DNA of 64,000 nt from Sporosarcina aquimarina (GCF_019748715.1 NZ_JACLBZ010000009.1:40651-104650); one strand, 5' to 3'. Shown: positions 26,326 to 35,926, counted from the first letter of the stretch. Numbers and translations: made by a program. The notes: generated by a model from the sequence alone, not told the origin.

Positions 26326-26978
26326 TTTGCTTCTTCCTTTCTACTTACCGAATGTGTTGCCTGACGTTGCAAACTCCACATCAGCAAACCGCTTCCGATT
26401 GTTGTAATGAGCGGCACTGTCCAAAATGCGCTTGGTTGGAATGCCGACACCATGAAATGAACCGCAATCCAAATAATTGATATTTCACTAACCGAATTGG
26501 CTTTCTTGCGGTAACTCCAAAACGTCAAGGCCCATAACAAAACGAAGAAAGCGATCGTCCCGCCTTTAACTAGGAGACTGCCATCATTCAAAAAAGTCAT
26601 GACCACTTGATACACCGTCTGCCAACTAATCAACGCAAGCAACAGCGACCAGTGATCCTCGTACTTCCACTTCTCTTTCATCCCTTGCCGAATTGTCAGC
26701 AGACCGACAACAATCAAAGCTAGAATCCAACCAATCTTGCCGCCATGGAAGTATAGAATAGACAAAGGATAGTGACGGACAGTCGAAAAGTCTGTCAAGA
26801 TCACAGAGAACTTCCATATGATCACCGTATTAAAAAATATATTGCCGATTCGGTCACCAGCTGTTTTCCCAAAGTATATGCGAATGAAAAGATAGGTCAT
26901 GACAAAGCCTGCACTAAATGCAATCCAGGAAGACGACACGGTGATTGCTCCGACAGGATAATACTGAGTTATGGGCAC
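26322..26978 (-). CDS. Polytopic membrane protein coupled to a redoxin
   Basis: A 218-residue integral membrane protein with about six or seven helices. I do not recognise its family with certainty; the stretch LYFHGGKIGWILALIVVG faintly recalls the HGG loop of prolipoprotein diacylglyceryl transferase (Lgt). The start is uncertain: an ATG at 26996 has a weak ribosome site, whereas AAGGAGG lies eight bases before the in-frame GTG at 26978. It is the first gene of a unit with the redoxin and ctpB, so a role in transferring electrons to, or maturing, envelope proteins is a reasonable guess only. Confidence 0.7.
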   Translation of the reverse strand: MPITQYYPVGAITVSSSWIAFSAGFVMTYLFIRIYFGKTAGDRIGNIFFNTVIIWKFSVILTDFSTVRHYPLSILYFHGGKIGWILALIVVGLLTIRQGMKEKWKYEDHWSLLLALISWQTVYQVVMTFLNDGSLLVKGGTIAFFVLLWALTFWSYRKKANSVSEISIIWIAVHFMVSAFQPSAFWTVPLITTIGSGLLMWSLQRQATHSVSRKEEAK

Positions 26979-27010
26979 CGCCACTTCCTCCTTCATCTGT
27001 CACCATATGA

Positions 27011-27038
27011 AAAACCTGCCGTTGAATAGGCAGGTTTT
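27011..27038 (-). terminator. Terminator of the ftsEX-peptidase unit
   Basis: AAAACCTGCC and GGCAGGTTTT form a ten-base stem around GTTGAATA. It separates the upstream ftsE-ftsX-peptidase genes from the redoxin unit. Confidence 0.88.
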
Positions 27039-27052
27039 CATTTTATCCTATA

Positions 27053-28396
27053 TCAAAAAGACACGTAATGCAAAGGGTTGACCGCGCTTGGACCAGAGCC
27101 TGAGAAGTTTCCAACATGGACTTCAAAGTGCAAATGTGGTCCTGTCGAGAAGCCTGTTGATCCAACAGCTCCAATATATTGACCTTTTCCGACATGGGCA
27201 CCTGAGCTCGTACTAATTGACGAAAGATGACCATAGACAGTAGTTAAGATTTTACCATCGACAGAATGTGTGATCATGATCACATTACCGAATCCACTCA
27301 TCTGACCCGCGTAAGATACGACGCCATCTCCAGCTGCTACAACCGGAGTTCCCATAGGCGCACTTAAATCGATACCACGGTGCTGTTTTTTCGCATGAGT
27401 GATCGGGTGTGTTCTCCAGCCAAATCCTGAGCTGTATCTACCATTTGTAGGCTTTGTCCAAAATCCGCTTGAAACGGCAGGTAGGTTACCAGTCGGTGCA
27501 GATGAACCGCCGCTTGATTGTGTTTGCTGCTGACGCTTCGCCGCTGCTTCCGCACGACGTTTCGCTTCTGCTTTGCGAGCAACTTCCGCGAGACGATTCT
27601 GTTCCGCTACGATTTGGCCTTCCAACTCGTCACTGATTTCGATTGCATCGTTATACTCTTCTTCGAGATTGGCTTTCTCTTTTGAAAGTTTCTCTTGCTC
27701 AGCCTGCAATTTATTGACGAGCGTATTCTTTTCTTTCTTTTGAGCATCCAACTTATCTTTCATTGCTTGAATTTTAATCTTGCGTTCTTCTTGTTCTGCT
27801 AACTTTTGCTCGACAAGCTTTTTCTCTTCTTCAAGCTGTGCCATATCTTCTTCTTGCTGGCGGATAATTTTACGATCCGCATCCATTAAAGTCGTCACTG
27901 CCGAAAAGCGGTCAATGAAATCAGAGAAGCTGTTCGCACCGAGCAACACGTCCAAATAGCTGACTTGTCCGCCCTTCACTTGCATAACCCGCACGCGTTC
28001 GCGTAATACTTCATCACGTTCCGCAATACGAATTTCCAGTTCTTTGATCGACTTTTTTAATTCTTTAATCTCTTTCTTTGTTTGATCCATTTCGGCAACG
28101 AGATGATTCATGTTACTGTTTGTTTCATCGATTTTCGCGTTGAGCTTCTTGATTTGCCCCGTGAGCTGATCTGCTCTCGATTGCTTCGCCTGAATTTGAC
28201 TTTCCTTATTCTCGATCGTGAAATTTAAACTGTTCTTTTTATTTTCCACCGCTTTTCGTTCATTCTGAAGATCTTTCAAAGTACTTGCCGAAACGCCCCC
28301 ACTGCCGACCATCGTCGTCATAAGACATACCGCCAAGACACTCGAAATGATTCGGTGTCGCTTTATCAAATCCCAGTTCCCCCTTCGAAATTTCAA
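27053..28396 (-). CDS. EnvC-like murein hydrolase activator / M23 peptidase with coiled coils
   Basis: A 447-residue secreted protein: signal peptide (VLAVCLMTTMVGSGGVSAS), a long two-part coiled coil (about 40-285), a Gln/Ser-rich linker and a C-terminal M23 (LytM) domain. The zinc ligands HRGID and HLHFEV are both intact, together with YGHLS, so it could be an active D,D- or endopeptidase rather than a dead activator. It lies 13 bp downstream of ftsX, so FtsEX most likely controls it, as FtsEX controls EnvC or PcsB/CwlO elsewhere. The TTG at 28396 after AAAGGA is taken; a TTG at 28369 after AAGGGGG is an alternative. Confidence 0.9.
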   Translation of the reverse strand: MKFRRGNWDLIKRHRIISSVLAVCLMTTMVGSGGVSASTLKDLQNERKAVENKKNSLNFTIENKESQIQAKQSRADQLTGQIKKLNAKIDETNSNMNHLVAEMDQTKKEIKELKKSIKELEIRIAERDEVLRERVRVMQVKGGQVSYLDVLLGANSFSDFIDRFSAVTTLMDADRKIIRQQEEDMAQLEEEKKLVEQKLAEQEERKIKIQAMKDKLDAQKKEKNTLVNKLQAEQEKLSKEKANLEEEYNDAIEISDELEGQIVAEQNRLAEVARKAEAKRRAEAAAKRQQQTQSSGGSSAPTGNLPAVSSGFWTKPTNGRYSSGFGWRTHPITHAKKQHRGIDLSAPMGTPVVAAGDGVVSYAGQMSGFGNVIMITHSVDGKILTTVYGHLSSISTSSGAHVGKGQYIGAVGSTGFSTGPHLHFEVHVGNFSGSGPSAVNPLHYVSF

Positions 28397-28409
28397 ATCT
28401 ATCAATCCT

Positions 28410-29294
28410 TTATACTTTTAAGAACTTTCTAACTGACATAAAGCTGCCCCATACGCCAATGAATACCGCGATGAACAGCAGTAAACCATTCAACTGCAAT
28501 AGAAATGGCATTGGATTCAGTAAATGAAACAGTTCATTTTGCAATCTGGCTTCCCATACGGTATACAATTGAGAATAAGCGACTGTAACCAAGATCATCG
28601 GCAAAATCGCACCAAAAATTCCGAGCCACACTCCTTCGAGCATGAATGGAATTCGTACAAAGCTATTGGTTGCGCCTACAAGCTTCATAATCTCGATTTC
28701 TGTTCGTCTCGCCACAATCGTTAGACGGATTGTGTTCGATATGAGGAACATAGCGGTAAATAATAAGGCCAATATTAAAACAAGCCCTACATTCCGACCA
28801 ACCTTCAGCACATTGAACAGTTTTTCAACCTTACCTTCTCCATATTCCACATCGTATGTATAATCGTATGTACCGATTTTTTTTGCGATTTTCGCCGTCT
28901 CTTTCGGATCCGCAGCTTTAATATAAAGCGCGTCACCAAGCGGATTGCTCTGCTTGTACAGCGCCAGCTCATCTCCGAATGAATCGATCATTTTTTCAAG
29001 TTCCTGATCTCGGGTGGAATGGACTACCTCTTCCACACCTGGCGTTTCCTTCACTTTCTTTAAGAGCTTTTGTACAGCTTCCTGATCCGCCGCGGGATCC
29101 GCTACCACTTTAATTTCCACATCATTTTCAATATTATCCGCGAGTTGATTCAAGTTCATCATGATGACGAAGAACACGCCGATGAGCAGCAACGTGACCG
29201 TTACCGCACTGACAGATGCGAACGTCATCCAATTGTTTCGGCTAAGGCTTTTGAAACTTTCCCTCACGTGTCGTTTTAACGTTCTAAATTTCAT
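28410..29294 (-). CDS. ftsX: Cell division ABC transporter permease-like subunit FtsX
   Basis: A 294-residue membrane protein: one N-terminal helix after RTLKRHVRESFKSLSRNNW, an extracellular domain (about 55-160) that would contact the peptidoglycan hydrolase, and three C-terminal helices with the typical EIEIMKLVGATNSFVRIPFMLEG. With FtsE it forms a complex that uses ATP to trigger peptidoglycan hydrolysis rather than transport. The ATG at 29294, with GGAGAG seven bases ahead, overlaps the ftsE 3' end by 11 bp; the frame is open eight codons further. Confidence 0.96.
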   Translation of the reverse strand: MKFRTLKRHVRESFKSLSRNNWMTFASVSAVTVTLLLIGVFFVIMMNLNQLADNIENDVEIKVVADPAADQEAVQKLLKKVKETPGVEEVVHSTRDQELEKMIDSFGDELALYKQSNPLGDALYIKAADPKETAKIAKKIGTYDYTYDVEYGEGKVEKLFNVLKVGRNVGLVLILALLFTAMFLISNTIRLTIVARRTEIEIMKLVGATNSFVRIPFMLEGVWLGIFGAILPMILVTVAYSQLYTVWEARLQNELFHLLNPMPFLLQLNGLLLFIAVFIGVWGSFMSVRKFLKV

Positions 29295-29970
29295 AGCGGT
29301 ACTCTCCTTCATACTCATCTCGTGTGATGAGACCGCCTTCTATCTGAATCACTCGGTTGCGCCGCGTGTCGACGATTTCCTTGTTATGTGTTGCCATGAC
29401 AATCGTCGTGCCGTGCGCATTGATTCGTTCAAAAATTTTCATGATCTCCCAAGATGTGTCGGGATCTAAGTTTCCAGTCGGCTCGTCCGCAATAACCAGC
29501 TTCGGTGAATTGACGATTGACCGTGCAATCGACACGCGTTGCTGTTCGCCCCCCGACAATTCATTCGGGAACATTCTTGCTTTTTGAGTTAATCCGACCA
29601 ATTCCAATACCTCAGTCACTTTTTTACGGATCGCACTCGGTGTTTCTTCTATTACTTCTAGTGCATATGCAACATTTTCATAGACATTCAATTTAGGCAG
29701 CAATTTAAAATCCTGGAAGACCACACCGATCTGTCTTCTCAAGAAAGGCACATCTTTACTGCGCATTTTTGTTAAGTCCGTTCCATTGAAATAAATCGTT
29801 CCACTGGTCGGAACTTCTTCACGATACATCATCTTAATGAAAGTGGATTTTCCTGCTCCACTTGGCCCGACAACGTAAACAAATTCACCTTTTGTGATCT
29901 CAATGTGGATTCCGTTAGAAGCCACTACGCCATTCGGGTACTTTTTGTACACATTTTTCATTACAATCAT
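29284..29970 (-). CDS. ftsE: Cell division ATP-binding protein FtsE
   Basis: A 228-residue ABC ATPase: Walker A GPSGAGKST (about 37-45), Q-loop VFQDFKLL, signature LSGGEQQRVSIARS, Walker B LVIADEPTGNLD and switch His in MATHNKEIV. It powers FtsX on the cytoplasmic face. The gene is first in the ftsE-ftsX-M23 unit, which reads off the extended -10 promoter at about 30020 and ends at 27011. Confidence 0.97.
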   Translation of the reverse strand: MIVMKNVYKKYPNGVVASNGIHIEITKGEFVYVVGPSGAGKSTFIKMMYREEVPTSGTIYFNGTDLTKMRSKDVPFLRRQIGVVFQDFKLLPKLNVYENVAYALEVIEETPSAIRKKVTEVLELVGLTQKARMFPNELSGGEQQRVSIARSIVNSPKLVIADEPTGNLDPDTSWEIMKIFERINAHGTTIVMATHNKEIVDTRRNRVIQIEGGLITRDEYEGEYRYEI

Positions 29971-30018
29971 ACATTTTAACCACCTGAATTTTGTTTTCCA
30001 TTCATATTCGCCAAACTA

Positions 30019-30027
30019 ATTATAGCA
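30019..30027 (-). promoter_or_regulatory. Extended -10 promoter of ftsEX
   Basis: The minus strand reads TGCTATAAT, a perfect extended -10 element about 50 bp before the ftsE start. The -35 region is weak. Confidence 0.6.
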
Positions 30028-30117
30028 TGATTCGACATACCTTGTATTACAGTTATGTATCAAATGGTCTAAGTGGGTATTTTTATGTGAAATCCTGGCT
30101 AACCCTCTCCAAACATG

Positions 30118-30153
30118 AAAAAGACCATTCTCAAGGAGTCCTCAAGAATGGTC
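30118..30153 (-). terminator. Terminator of cccB
   Basis: The hairpin GACCATTCT/AGAATGGTC (30123-30153, with inner AGGA/TCCT pairing) is followed on the minus strand by a T-rich tail. Confidence 0.88.
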
Positions 30154-30166
30154 GATTGTTACATAA

Positions 30167-30514
30167 TTATTTCTTCTCAGCAAGCCAAGCTGCTACTGCG
30201 TCAGCTTCTTCGCCTTTGATAATACCTGGAGGCATTGCGCCTTTACCGTTGATGATGATGTCATGGATTTCTTCTTCAGAGTGAGTAGCTCCAACTTTGT
30301 CCAATGCAGGACCCGCTCCACCTTCTAAGTTTCCACCGTGACAAGACACACAGCTAGTCTGTACGACTTTCTCCGCGTCTACATTGGATGTTTCAGCACC
30401 GTTGTTGGTATTTGTGTCTTCTGCTGGCTTGTCCGCTGCGTTGTCGTCACCGCCGCCACATGCACCAAGCACTAGCGCTGCTCCAAATAAGGTAGCCAAA
30501 AGTTTGTTCTTCAT
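30167..30514 (-). CDS. cccB: Cytochrome c-551 lipoprotein (CccB-like)
   Basis: A 115-residue lipoprotein. The signal LVLGACGGG is a lipobox with Cys at 19, then an acidic, low-complexity linker, and a class I cytochrome c domain with the heme site CVSCH (about 55-59) and an axial Met in GKGAMPPG. It carries electrons on the outer face of the membrane in the respiratory chain. GGGAGG precedes the ATG. It lies next to ftsE, as cccB does in B. subtilis, and is monocistronic. Confidence 0.93.
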   Translation of the reverse strand: MKNKLLATLFGAALVLGACGGGDDNAADKPAEDTNTNNGAETSNVDAEKVVQTSCVSCHGGNLEGGAGPALDKVGATHSEEEIHDIIINGKGAMPPGIIKGEEADAVAAWLAEKK

Positions 30515-30555
30515 GCAATATCCTCCCTTTTGATTAATTTTTTCTCACATTCAAT

Positions 30556-30564
30556 AGTATACCA
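30556..30564 (-). promoter_or_regulatory. Extended -10 promoter of cccB
   Basis: TGGTATACT on the minus strand lies about 42 bp before the cccB start; no convincing -35. Confidence 0.5.
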
Positions 30565-30786
30565 AAAAACCTTCGTTCCACAGCAAACAGAAATGACAAG
30601 TTTTCAAATTCTACAAGGAAGCTGCCACGCGTCTTCTGCGTAATGGACGGTTTGGTAATGAATACACTCTATAGTATTGACCAAAACATTGCAGATTAAA
30701 CATTTTATTTTAGATAAAGTGTAAGGTATTTAGCAAGTCAGTTGTGCCTATTACTTTTCTCGATGAGTAAAGATGACTCAGTAAGC

Positions 30787-30920
30787 GTTCCGGGATTTTC
30801 GCTCCAGACGGTACGCTTTCCGGGGGGCGTGGTCTTGAGCCTCCTCGTTCGCTTCGCTTCCTGCGGGGTCTCAAGACGCACGCTGATCCCCCAGGAGTCG
30901 ACCGTCTTCCGCTCCAATCC
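30787..30920. repeat. Dispersed palindromic repeat, copy 2
   Basis: The core 30834-30875 runs CTTGAG...CTCAAG with CTCCTCGTTCGCTTCGCTTC inside, the reverse complement of copy 1. It and copy 3 fill most of the 860-bp gap between cccB and prfB (30515-31380), where I see no gene. Frames across it on either strand are repeat translations without ribosome sites. Confidence 0.9.
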
Positions 30921-31055
30921 TTAATTAGTGGGGATGGACACACAGTAAGCCCATTGTACTTTTTTTAAAGTCTGAGAAGAGTCCCCACACTCAGAGTACA
31001 TAACAGGCATCTCTCATTCTCTTAGTTAAATAGCGTTAGGTGATTTCAAGAACAA

Positions 31056-31310
31056 GAAGCCTGCGAGTACTGCTTCTTTTCATTAGCTTTTGAACTTTGA
31101 TCAATTTCGTAAGGACACATCGCTTTGTCACTTAGAATTTTCAATGGATAAGCCGCTATAATTCCCATCAAAAAGTAGGGATTGGAGCGGCGGGTGGCGA
31201 CTCCTGCGGGATCAGCTCGACAGGTGAGACCCCGCAGGAAGCGTAGCGAACGAGGAGGCTCACCGCGAGCCCCGCGGAAAGCATCCCACCAGAGCGCAAA
31301 TCCCCGGAGC
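31056..31310. repeat. Dispersed palindromic repeat, copy 3, with companion block
   Basis: The core is 31224-31263 (GTGAG...CTCAC around CCCCGCAGGAAGCGTAGCGA). A companion block at 31056-31103, in minus-strand sense GATCAAAGTTCAAAAGCTAA then GCAGTACTCGCAGGCTT, is shared with copy 5 in the same relative order and spacing, and the intervening 60-70 bp also align. The repeat unit is therefore about 250 bp, not just the palindrome. Confidence 0.88.
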
Positions 31311-31354
31311 ATTTACTAAGTCTTACAATCCCATTATTACTTTATTAGAACAAG

Positions 31355-31378
31355 AAAAAGTGCATTTCTGCACTTTTT
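31355..31378 (-). terminator. Terminator of prfB
   Basis: AAAAAGTGCA/TGCACTTTTT with loop TTTC, placed directly after the prfB stop codon. Confidence 0.92.
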
Positions 31379-31380
31379 GA

Positions 31381-32485
31381 TTAGGATATTCTGGAACGCA
31401 AGTAAGCGTTGATGAATGGGTCGAGATCGCCATCCATGACGGAGCTTACGTTTCCGGTTTCTTCATTTGTTCGGTGGTCTTTTACCATGGAGTATGGGTG
31501 GAAGACGTAGGAGCGGATTTGGCTGCCCCAACCGATTTCTTTTTGCTCGCCACGGATTTCCGCTAAGCGGGCTTCTTCTTCTTCAACGCGAATTTGATAA
31601 ATTTTTGCTTTAAGCAAATTCATCGCACGCTCACGGTTTTTGATCTGTGAACGTTCCGTTTGACAGGTAACGATCGCGCCTGTCGGTATATGTGTCATGC
31701 GTACAGCAGAGTCCGTCGTGTTGACGTGCTGTCCGCCCGCGCCGCTGGAACGATACGTATCGACCTTGATATCCTCAGTTTTAAGATCCAAATCGATATC
31801 GCCGTCGAATTCCGGCATGACTTCAATGGAAGAAAAAGATGTGTGACGTCTTCCAGAAGAGTCGAATGGTGAGATACGGACTAATCGGTGAACGCCTTTC
31901 TCAGCTTTTAGATAACCATAAGCGTTATGACCTTTGACACTCAAAGTGACCGATTTCACACCTGCTTCGTCACCTGCTTGATAATCAAGGGTTTCCACTT
32001 TGAAACCATGGTGCTCAGCCCAACGCGTATACATGCGGAGCAACATTGAAGCCCAGTCTTGTGACTCGGTTCCACCTGCACCTGAATGTATCTCCAGCAC
32101 TGCATTGTTTTTATCAAATTCATCGCTCAATAGCATCTGTAGATCGAATTTATCCATTCGTCCTTTGAACTCTTTTAATTCGGAGACGAGCTCTTCCTGC
32201 AACTCTTCATCTGCCTCTTCACGAAGCAGTTCAAGTGTCATTTCTAAGTTTTCCTGCGTGTCATTCAAATCATTGTATTCCCCGACAATATCTTTTAATG
32301 CATTGGATTCAGAAATGACTTTTTGCGCGGCATCCTGGTCGTCCCAGAAGCCTGGCTCAAGCATCATTTCTTCTAATTCCTGCATACTGGCCTCTTTGTT
32401 TTCTAAGTCAAAGAGACCCCCTAAAGTCCGCTAATTTCTTAGCTGTTTTGTCGAGCTCGTTCCGAACATCGGATAATTCCATCAT
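31381..32485 (-). CDS. prfB: Peptide chain release factor 2 (programmed +1 frameshift)
   Basis: RF2 ends translation at UGA and UAA. The short first frame starts at an ATG (32485, another at 32482) after AGGAGG and reads [20 protein letters not shown], then RGSL and a UGA. A +1 shift at CTT TGA C joins it to the main frame ([14 protein letters not shown]...), giving 366 or 367 residues, the normal length. The stop-recognition tripeptide is in RISPFDSSG and the catalytic motif in SGAGGQHVN. The interval of 1105 bp is 3n+1, as required for a single +1 shift. Annotated from the main frame alone it would wrongly start at 32385. secA lies upstream. Confidence 0.97.
32407..32422 (-). promoter_or_regulatory. 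RF2 autoregulatory frameshift site
   Basis: On the minus strand AGGGGGTCTCTTTGAC holds the internal Shine-Dalgarno-like AGGGGG, the slippery CTT and the in-frame stop TGA (32408-32410) followed by C. Low RF2 lets the ribosome pause at the stop and slip forward. Confidence 0.96.
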
Positions 32486-32559
32486 AATTGTTTCCTCCTG
32501 AGTGGTTGTTTCTCTAAATAACGAGTTAAATAATCTACATCCTATGTGCACGGTTTTGC

Positions 32560-32700
32560 AACGTTGATTTCCGTTGCAGACGGACGCTTTCCTGGGGGCG
32601 TGGCTTGAGCCTCCTCGTCGCTTTGCTCCTGCGGGGTCTCAAGACGCACGCTGATCCCCAAGGAGTCGCCGCCTTCCACTACAATCAACTGGGCTTTCGC
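32560..32700. repeat. Dispersed palindromic repeat, copy 4
   Basis: The core 32604-32643 (CTTGAGCC...GGTCTCAAG) is in the same orientation as copies 2 and 5. It lies between secA and prfB and occupies most of the 273-bp gap. Confidence 0.9.
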
Positions 32701-32758
32701 ATGTTCATGGAAAACACTCAGCTTCGGAAATAAAATCAATAAATCGCCTTAATTAAAA

Positions 32759-35257
32759 TCACGCTTTGCCGTGGCAGTTTTTATACTTTTTGCCGCTGCC
32801 GCATGGACAAGGATCGTTGCGGCCGATGTTGACCGAACGGCGAATCGGTTTTTTGCGTGCCGGTTCGCTGCCTTCTTTCGGGTTGTTCGCTTGCCCTTTT
32901 GCTACTTCTTCACGCTCTAGGTTGTTGCGGATTTCTGCTTTCATGACATACTTCGTCGCGTCGTCTTCAATCGCTGTCAGCATATCTTCAAACATCGCAA
33001 ATCCTTCTGCCTGATATTCACGCAGCGGGTCAGTCTGTCCATACGCACGTAAATGAATTCCGTTTCGAAGCTGATCCATCGCATCTATATGATCCATCCA
33101 CTTCGTATCAATCGCACGCAGTAAGACGACTTTCTCGAACTCGCGCATGCGGTCTTCAGACATTTCCTGCTCCTTCTCATTATAGCGTGCAATCACCAAT
33201 TCGTGAATAAATGATTGCAGTTCTTCTTGAGATTTTCCTTGAAGCTCCGCGACCGTAACGGAGTCTTCCGGCAATAGGTTCGCTTCCAGATAATCCTTCA
33301 GACCTTTAGCATGTACTGTGTTCTCATCGATATGCAGCGCAACTACACGCTCAATGACCGAATTCAACATCCCTTCAAGTACAGGACGTATATTATCGGA
33401 ACTTAACACATCATTACGTTCTTTATAGATAACTTCACGTTGCTGACGAAGAACATCATCATACTGCAGCAAACGTTTCCGCGAATCAAAGTTGTTCCCC
33501 TCGACTCGTTTTTGCGCAGATTCAACAGAACGCGAAACCATTTTGGATTGAATCGGTGTGGAATCATCCATTCCGAGCTTCGTCATCATCGATTTCATTT
33601 GCTCCGAACCGAAGCGGCGCATCAATTCATCTTCGAGTGACAAATAAAATTGTGTCACCCCAGGATCTCCCTGACGTCCGGAACGACCGCGGAGCTGATT
33701 ATCGATACGTCTTGACTCGTGCCGCTCTGTACCGATGACCGCAAGACCGCCAACTTCTTGAATATGATCGCCCAGTTTAATATCTGTACCACGACCTGCC
33801 ATGTTTGTCGCAATCGTTACTGCACCTTTTTTACCGGCGTCTAAAATTATTTCTGCTTCGTGTTCATGGTTTTTCGCGTTCAAGACGTTGTGCGGAATAC
33901 CATACTTTTTCAAGAAAGCAGAAATGATTTCAGATGTTTCGATTGCAACGGTACCGACCAAGACAGGCTGACCTTTTTCGTGACGTTCTTTAATATCTTC
34001 CGCCACCGCTTTGTATTTGCCGTCCATCGTTGCAAAGATCAAATCTGGACGGTCGTCACGTGCGATTGGTTTATTCGTAGGAATTGCAATGACGTTCATA
34101 TTGTAAATATTACGGAACTCTTCTTCTTCCGTTTTTGCAGTACCGGTCATGCCGGAAAGCTTTTCGTACATACGGAAATAGTTCTGGAATGTAATCGTCG
34201 CAAGTGTCATCGATTCGTTCTGAACTTCAAGACCTTCTTTTGCCTCTATAGCCTGGTGTAAGCCATCACTGTAGCGACGGCCTTTCATCAAACGTCCGGT
34301 GAAGGAGTCAACGATGACAACTTCGCCTTCTTCCACAACGTAGTCTACGTCATTATGCATACTGACATGCGCTTTCAATGACTGATTAATCGCATGGTTC
34401 AGCGTGACGTGCTGCAAATCGAACAAGTTGTCGATGCTGAATGCCTTCTCTGCAGCTTCAATACCCGCCTCTGTCAAGACGACACCTTTCGTTGATTCAT
34501 CAAACGAATAGTCTTCATCTTTTTTCAATGTAATGACGAAACGATTCGCCAGACGATAGAGTTCTTGGGATTTTGCTGCTTGACCGGAAATAATAAGCGG
34601 TGTACGGGCTTCATCGACTAAAATGGAGTCAACCTCGTCAATCACCGCAAAATGAAGTGGGCGCTGAACTTTATGTTCATTGTAAAGCACCATATTATCC
34701 CGTAAGTAATCAAAACCAAGTTCATTGTTCGTACTATAGGTGACATCGGCTTCATAGGCTTCGCGTTTCTCTTCCTTGCCCATGCTGTTCAAATTCAAGC
34801 CGACTTTCATGCCTAAAAATTCATATAGCTGGCCCATTTCGGCTGCGTCACGGCTGGCCAAGTATTCGTTGACTGTCACGACGTGCACACCTTTAGATGT
34901 CAGGGCATTTAAATAAACGGCGAGTGTAGAAGTCAGCGTCTTCCCCTCACCGGTCTTCATCTCTGCGATATTGCCTTCATTCAGTGCGGCTGCTCCCATG
35001 ATTTGAACACGGAATGGATAGAGTCCGAGCACGCGGCGAGCGGCTTCCCGAACGACTGCGAATGCTTCGACTTGCAGGTCCTCAATCGTTTGGCCTTCTT
35101 GATAGCGTGTTTTGAATTCGTCGGTTTTTGCTGTCAGTTCATCGTCTGACAATTTTTCCATGTCGGAAGCCAATGCTTCGACTTGGTCTGCTACTTTTTC
35201 GAGACGTTTCAAGTCACGTTTGTTCGGATCAAACATTTTATTCAATACGCCAAGCAT
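32759..35257 (-). CDS. secA: Preprotein translocase ATPase SecA
   Basis: The 832-residue motor of Sec protein export, acting at SecYEG on the cytoplasmic side. Seen in order are Walker [12 protein letters not shown] (about 100-110), DEVD-type motif [15 protein letters not shown] (about 208-222), the preprotein cross-linking domain, NBD2 with [13 protein letters not shown] and [10 protein letters not shown], the helical wing and a C-terminal zinc-binding SEC-C motif [13 protein letters not shown]. The start [19 protein letters not shown] is standard. In B. subtilis secA and prfB are neighbours as here; the palindromic repeat between them may affect read-through. Confidence 0.98.
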   Translation of the reverse strand: MLGVLNKMFDPNKRDLKRLEKVADQVEALASDMEKLSDDELTAKTDEFKTRYQEGQTIEDLQVEAFAVVREAARRVLGLYPFRVQIMGAAALNEGNIAEMKTGEGKTLTSTLAVYLNALTSKGVHVVTVNEYLASRDAAEMGQLYEFLGMKVGLNLNSMGKEEKREAYEADVTYSTNNELGFDYLRDNMVLYNEHKVQRPLHFAVIDEVDSILVDEARTPLIISGQAAKSQELYRLANRFVITLKKDEDYSFDESTKGVVLTEAGIEAAEKAFSIDNLFDLQHVTLNHAINQSLKAHVSMHNDVDYVVEEGEVVIVDSFTGRLMKGRRYSDGLHQAIEAKEGLEVQNESMTLATITFQNYFRMYEKLSGMTGTAKTEEEEFRNIYNMNVIAIPTNKPIARDDRPDLIFATMDGKYKAVAEDIKERHEKGQPVLVGTVAIETSEIISAFLKKYGIPHNVLNAKNHEHEAEIILDAGKKGAVTIATNMAGRGTDIKLGDHIQEVGGLAVIGTERHESRRIDNQLRGRSGRQGDPGVTQFYLSLEDELMRRFGSEQMKSMMTKLGMDDSTPIQSKMVSRSVESAQKRVEGNNFDSRKRLLQYDDVLRQQREVIYKERNDVLSSDNIRPVLEGMLNSVIERVVALHIDENTVHAKGLKDYLEANLLPEDSVTVAELQGKSQEELQSFIHELVIARYNEKEQEMSEDRMREFEKVVLLRAIDTKWMDHIDAMDQLRNGIHLRAYGQTDPLREYQAEGFAMFEDMLTAIEDDATKYVMKAEIRNNLEREEVAKGQANNPKEGSEPARKKPIRRSVNIGRNDPCPCGSGKKYKNCHGKA

Positions 35258-35429
35258 TTATGTCACATCCTCATAACTTCTTCAATCAAGCAGGTTTGTC
35301 CCGCCAGTTGTTCGTTCTGGTAAGTTTTCACTAATACGAATTTGTGTCACACTCCATTTTAGCACTGTCAAAAGCCTGGTGCAAATGGTCCGCCGTATGT
35401 ATTTTCAGAGGACAGAGTGAGAGTGCTAG

Positions 35430-35685
35430 GTTGTCCGGGGATTTGCGCTACAGACGGGACGCTTTCCGGAGGGCGTGGCTTGAGCCGCTTCCCTCGCTTC
35501 GCTCAGTCCAGGGTCTCAAGACTCACGCTAATCCTCCCGGAGTCGCCCGTCTTCCGCTACAATCCCTACTTTTAAAAGGAAGTATAATGGCTAGTCCATT
35601 GTGATTTATAAGGGACAAGGTGTTGCCTTCTAGCGTGATCAAAGTTCAAAAGCTAAATGATTTTGTGCAGTGCTCGCAGGCTTGG
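35430..35685. repeat. Dispersed palindromic repeat, copy 5, with companion block
   Basis: The core 35479-35520 (CTTGAGCC...GGTCTCAAG) has a more divergent centre. The companion block at 35637-35685 (GATCAAAGTTCAAAAGCTAA ... GTGCTCGCAGGCTT) matches copy 3. It lies in the 669-bp gap between secA and hpf, in which 35258-35429 and 35686-35890 show no gene. Confidence 0.88.
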
Positions 35686-35890
35686 TTAGCCGTAAAATTA
35701 CTTAACACGCTTGAACTCATTTAATAATATATCTAAGTTTTGCAATCTGACATTTAGCTTCTTCTTAAATTTAAGGAAATCACTGTGGACTGGCGAATTG
35801 TTCAGTGCAAATCTTTGCCCTGAATCCCGGACCGCTCAACAAGTAATCCTATAAGTTAAGGCTCGGCATAAATCATTATGTATAAATAAA

Positions 35891-35915
35891 ACAAGCCCAG
35901 CTTAGCTGGACTTGT
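35891..35915 (-). terminator. Terminator of hpf
   Basis: ACAAGCCCAGC/GCTGGACTTGT arms (one mismatch) with a short loop and a T-rich tail on the minus strand. Confidence 0.85.
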
Positions 35916-35926
35916 TTTATTGTTGA

